6,294 nucleotides of DNA from Anaeromyxobacteraceae bacterium (GTDB lineage Bacteria; Myxococcota; Myxococcia; Myxococcales; Anaeromyxobacteraceae), in the NCBI GenBank assembly GCA_027349605.1, contig DAIEMM010000161.1, positions 1 to 6,294 of the forward strand. Reading direction: 5' to 3'. The notes under the pieces are model-generated. The model made no database searches. It saw nothing but the letters and a program-made list of their open reading frames with translations, and was not told where the DNA came from. Numbering within the stretch: the first letter of the stretch is position 1; each line of letters opens with the position of its first letter. A program made the position numbers and the translations under genes. Below, piece after piece: positions 5,948 to 6,294 of this stretch.

Positions 5948-6294
5948 TCAGACGTCGACGTGGCGCGCCGACTCCACCGCCCGCCCCAGGAAGCGGGGCG
6001 CGACCCGGAGGAACCGGTCGGGCGTGTCTGTCACCAGGAAGGCGTGATCCACCGGCCCCCCCGAGGCGGCGGAGGGAAACCGCTCGCGGACCTCCGCGGC
6101 GATGGCGGCGGCGCTGTCGACCAGCGTCACGCCCGGAAGCTCGGCGGCGATGGCGGCCGCGAGCAACGGGTAGTGCGTGCAGCCCAGGACCACGACGTCC
6201 ACGCCGGCGGCGCGCACGGGGGCCAGGTAGCGGCGGGCCACCAGGCGGACCACCTCGTCCTCGGGGTCGGTCCAGCCCTCCTCGGCGAGCGGGA
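5948..6294 (-). CDS. murI: Glutamate racemase, C-terminal part (N-terminus beyond window)
   Basis: Cytoplasmic cofactor-independent racemase that converts L- to D-glutamate for peptidoglycan precursors. About 115 C-terminal residues are visible and the frame is open to the window edge. The visible part starts with PLAEEGW, matching the conserved P-L-x-E-E-G-W segment. It then has VVLGCTHYPLL, which holds the second catalytic cysteine (equivalent to Cys185 in B. subtilis RacE) and the following histidine, then VDSAAAIA and the usual C-terminal TDTPDRFLRVAPRFLGR. The first catalytic cysteine lies outside the window. The stop at 5948 is 12 nt before the next gene. Aspartate/glutamate racemases share the Cys motif, but the C-terminal TDxPDRF...FLGR region favours MurI. 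Confidence 0.93.
   Translation of the reverse strand, partial: PLAEEGWTDPEDEVVRLVARRYLAPVRAAGVDVVVLGCTHYPLLAAAIAAELPGVTLVDSAAAIAAEVRERFPSAASGGPVDHAFLVTDTPDRFLRVAPRFLGRAVESARHVDV

Overview
This is a very GC-rich window, with codon third positions dominated by G and C. Every convincing gene lies on the minus strand, so transcription runs from high to low coordinates. Gene content, base composition and a small conserved protein typical of deltaproteobacterial lineages suggest a Myxococcota-like bacterium such as Anaeromyxobacter. That assignment is inference and was not tested by search.

In transcription order the window holds: the C-terminal part of glutamate racemase (murI, 6294-5948, cut by the window edge); a small conserved protein of unknown function (5935-5480); the cell-division ABC transporter pair ftsE (5464-4793) and ftsX (4793-3906); an EnvC-type coiled-coil/degenerate LytM murein hydrolase activator (3909-2806); and an exported S41 carboxy-terminal processing protease, CtpA-like (2770-1532). 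These genes are separated by 12 and 15 nt, then overlap by 1 and 4 nt, then are 35 nt apart or overlap by 4 nt depending on the protease start. They look like one operon. A 139-nt intergenic region (1531-1393) follows, with a plausible sigma70-type promoter and a 16-nt inverted repeat. It leads into a membrane-bound processive family 2 glycosyltransferase (1392 to beyond position 1) that appears to be its own transcription unit.

The cluster has a coherent theme. MurI supplies D-glutamate for peptidoglycan precursors. FtsEX uses ATP to gate EnvC in the periplasm, and EnvC switches on amidases that split septal peptidoglycan. The Ctp protease probably trims or degrades envelope proteins, possibly including wall hydrolases or their regulators. 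The gene with no known function is the small protein inserted directly before ftsE, which makes it a candidate FtsEX-associated factor. I saw no mobile elements, tRNA or rRNA genes, or CRISPR arrays. The window is mostly well-understood core biology, and the main openings are the small unknown protein and the regulatory leader of the glycosyltransferase.
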